Positions 5,626-6,502 of a stretch of 6,502 bases of DNA are shown here, piece by piece. The notes under the pieces were generated by a model. It saw only the letters and a program-made list of their open reading frames with translations, did not search any database and was not told where the DNA came from. A program made the translations under genes and the position numbers. Origin of the DNA: Pseudomonadota bacterium (lineage in GTDB: Bacteria > Pseudomonadota > Gammaproteobacteria > Burkholderiales > Burkholderiaceae); NCBI GenBank assembly GCA_023441105.1, contig JAEZQX010000343.1, positions 1-6,502 of the forward strand, in the 5' to 3' direction. Positions within the stretch are counted from its first letter, which is position 1, and each line of letters opens with the position of its first letter.

Positions 5626-5671
5626 GCCGGGGTGGCCTCCCCGGCTCGAGGGTCGGGATGGAAAACCCGAC
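5626..5671. terminator. Tandem hairpins after DUF3606, possible terminator region
   Basis: GCCGGGG (5626-5632) pairs with CCCCGGC (5639-5645) around a 6-base loop, beginning 14 bases after the DUF3606 stop. GTCGGG (5652-5657) pairs with CCCGAC (5666-5671) around ATGGAAAA, and the sequence reaches a short TTT at 5684-5686. Strong stems right after a stop, between convergent genes, suggest transcription termination or 3'-end protection. The absence of a proper T-tract leaves the mechanism open. Confidence 0.5.
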
Positions 5672-5691
5672 GCCCGGCTGCAGTTTCCCCG

Positions 5692-5725
5692 CCCGCCGGC
5701 GGGTCACCTGCCTTACTTGTGACCC
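5692..5725. repeat. Palindrome and hairpin over the copper-chaperone stop codon
   Basis: CCCGCCGGCGGG at 5692-5703 is a perfect 12-base palindrome. Overlapping its end, GGGTCAC (5701-5707) pairs with GTGACCC (5719-5725) around 11 bases that include the chaperone's TAA stop (5713-5715). Read on the minus strand, the hairpin spans the end of the coding sequence and could serve as its 3' terminator or stability element, though no T-tract follows. Confidence 0.45.
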
Positions 5726-6186
5726 ATGCCCCCGTGCCCGCCAGAGCGGTGGTCCGAAGTCAGGGCCCGCACCGGTGCCTGGACCTCGACCGATTCCCGC
5801 TGTCCCTTGCTGTCCTCGAACACCAGCGTCAGGGGGACGGTGCTGCCCTCCTTCACCTGTTCCTTCAGTTCCATCAGCATGACGTGGTAGCCGCCCGGCT
5901 CGAACTCGACCGTGCGCCCGGCCGGCAGCACGACGGCCTCGACCTGGCGCATCCTCATGACGTTGTCCTGGAGTTTCATCTCGTGGATCTCCACCACCGG
6001 CGTCAGGCTGGAGCTTGCAGTCACCAGCCTGGTGTCCTTGGCTGCCGTGAGCTGCATGAACGCGCCGGTGCCGGTCTGGTGCGGAACGGTCGCCCGAACC
6101 CAGGCCGACTTGACCTCGACTTGCGCCTGCGCAGCGCTGGCGACGAACAAGGCGGCGATGGTGCCGGCGCGCAGGAGTGGCTTCAT
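5713..6186 (-). CDS. Periplasmic copper chaperone, PCuAC family
   Basis: A 157-residue exported copper-binding protein that in its family carries Cu(I) in the periplasm, notably to the CuA or CuB site of cytochrome c oxidase. Residues 1-21 are a Sec signal (MKPLLRAGTI, hydrophobic core, AAQA) with cleavage before QVEVKSAWVRATVP. The family copper motif is exact: His68-X10-Met79-X21-His101-X-Met103. The tail HRSGGHGGMGHK adds His and Met ligands. The start is uncertain. ATG 6184-6186 gives the usual family length and has only a weak GAGG upstream. ATG 6256-6258 has AGGAG 6 bases upstream and would add 24 residues, LATQPRKKAPTKAWARLS among them, before the signal; those codons also look coding-like. 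No Sco or oxidase gene is in view. It converges on DUF3606. The family is certain. Confidence 0.94.
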   Translation of the reverse strand: MKPLLRAGTIAALFVASAAQAQVEVKSAWVRATVPHQTGTGAFMQLTAAKDTRLVTASSSLTPVVEIHEMKLQDNVMRMRQVEAVVLPAGRTVEFEPGGYHVMLMELKEQVKEGSTVPLTLVFEDSKGQRESVEVQAPVRALTSDHRSGGHGGMGHK

Positions 6187-6311
6187 CGAGAGCCTCGCCC
6201 AGGCCTTGGTCGGTGCCTTCTTCCGCGGCTGGGTGGCTAGCTTGGTCAGTGGTTGCATCATCGGCTCCTATCGGAATTTGCTGGGAAGTTGCTGGTTCAA
6301 GTGATCGGGCA

Positions 6312-6328
6312 CTGCCTCGAGAAGGCAG
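6312..6328. repeat. 6-bp inverted repeat upstream of the copper chaperone
   Basis: CTGCCT (6312-6317) and AGGCAG (6323-6328) are perfect arms around CGAGA. It lies about 50 bases before the longer chaperone start and 126 before the shorter one, a location where an operator could sit. Short stems like this arise by chance in GC-rich DNA. Confidence 0.35.
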
Positions 6329-6468
6329 CATGAGCAGACCGTTGCGGGCCATCATCGGACCCGCATGCCGCCATGGATAGGCCGCCCGGTTCGAAGAGCG
6401 GTTCCTCGACATGGCGATCGCAATCGTCGGCGAGGCAAGGGGTCGACAGCGGAAGCGGGGCTGATGGC

Positions 6469-6487
6469 GCCGGCGCGGAGCGCCGGC
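6469..6487. repeat. 8-bp hairpin near the right edge
   Basis: GCCGGCGC (6469-6476) and GCGCCGGC (6480-6487) are perfect arms around a 3-base loop, so the single strand would fold very stably. No T-tract follows on either strand. It may mark the end of a gene beyond the window or be a dispersed GC-rich repeat. Confidence 0.5.
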
Positions 6488-6502
6488 AACAGGGTGCGGC
6501 GC

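Larger units (their letters stand above)
6262..6502. other. Upstream region of the copper-chaperone gene, no gene supported
   Basis: These 241 bases include the AGGAG (minus strand, 6269-6265) that could serve the longer chaperone start. Weak minus-strand TTGAAC near 6301 lacks a clear -10. Two perfect inverted repeats lie here and are listed separately. Open frames at the right edge on both strands have no start signal or recognisable product, so an unseen neighbouring gene cannot be excluded. Confidence 0.4.

Noticed and set aside
5276..6412. Long minus-strand open frame of 378 codons
   Set aside because: It overlaps the DUF3606 gene and the copper chaperone in another frame, has Arg/Gly/His-rich low-quality translation and no family resemblance; such frames are common in GC-rich DNA.

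Overview
The window is GC-rich bacterial chromosome. The best fit is a betaproteobacterium of the order Burkholderiales: the copper chaperone and the ABC-transporter/esterase pair read like that group. The assignment comes from memory of protein families, not a search. Every gene has a recognisable family. No phage, insertion sequence or CRISPR array is visible.

Left block (1-1241). The 5' end of an ABC-transporter ATPase (YbbA/LolD type, minus strand, cut by the window edge) is divergent from a TesA-type SGNH arylesterase. This is the classic ybbA-tesA head-to-head pair, and here the esterase carries a twin-arginine signal. A tRNA-Leu(UAA) with encoded CCA starts 6 bases after the esterase stop.

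Middle block (1242-3676). After the tRNA there are about 420 bases with no supported gene. A plus-strand lipoprotein of the alpha/beta-hydrolase (lipase-like) class follows, in DNA visibly poorer in G+C than its surroundings. Then comes a secreted lectin-like protein with four cysteines in its mature part. The tRNA followed by a composition shift suggests acquired DNA, but no integrase or attachment repeat was found.

Right-middle block (3677-5611). On the minus strand a Ku protein gene is followed by a gene for a small two-helix membrane protein of the DUF6766 type, probably one operon. A DUF3606 gene is divergent from Ku. The three look like a small stress and DNA-repair locus. Its partner ligase LigD is not in the window. 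Ku has an unusual Pro/Glu/Arg-rich insert of about 60 residues. The gap between Ku and DUF3606 holds two mutually exclusive hairpins and a weak sigma-S-like -10.

Right end (5612-6502). A cluster of inverted repeats separates DUF3606 from a convergent periplasmic PCuAC-type copper chaperone. That protein matches the H-X10-M-X21-H-X-M copper motif exactly. The last 240 bases hold no supported gene.

The unusual points are the Ku insert, the Ku/DUF6766/DUF3606 grouping, the hydrolase-lectin pair beside tRNA-Leu, and several hairpins. I do not see convincing evidence for a wholly new system.
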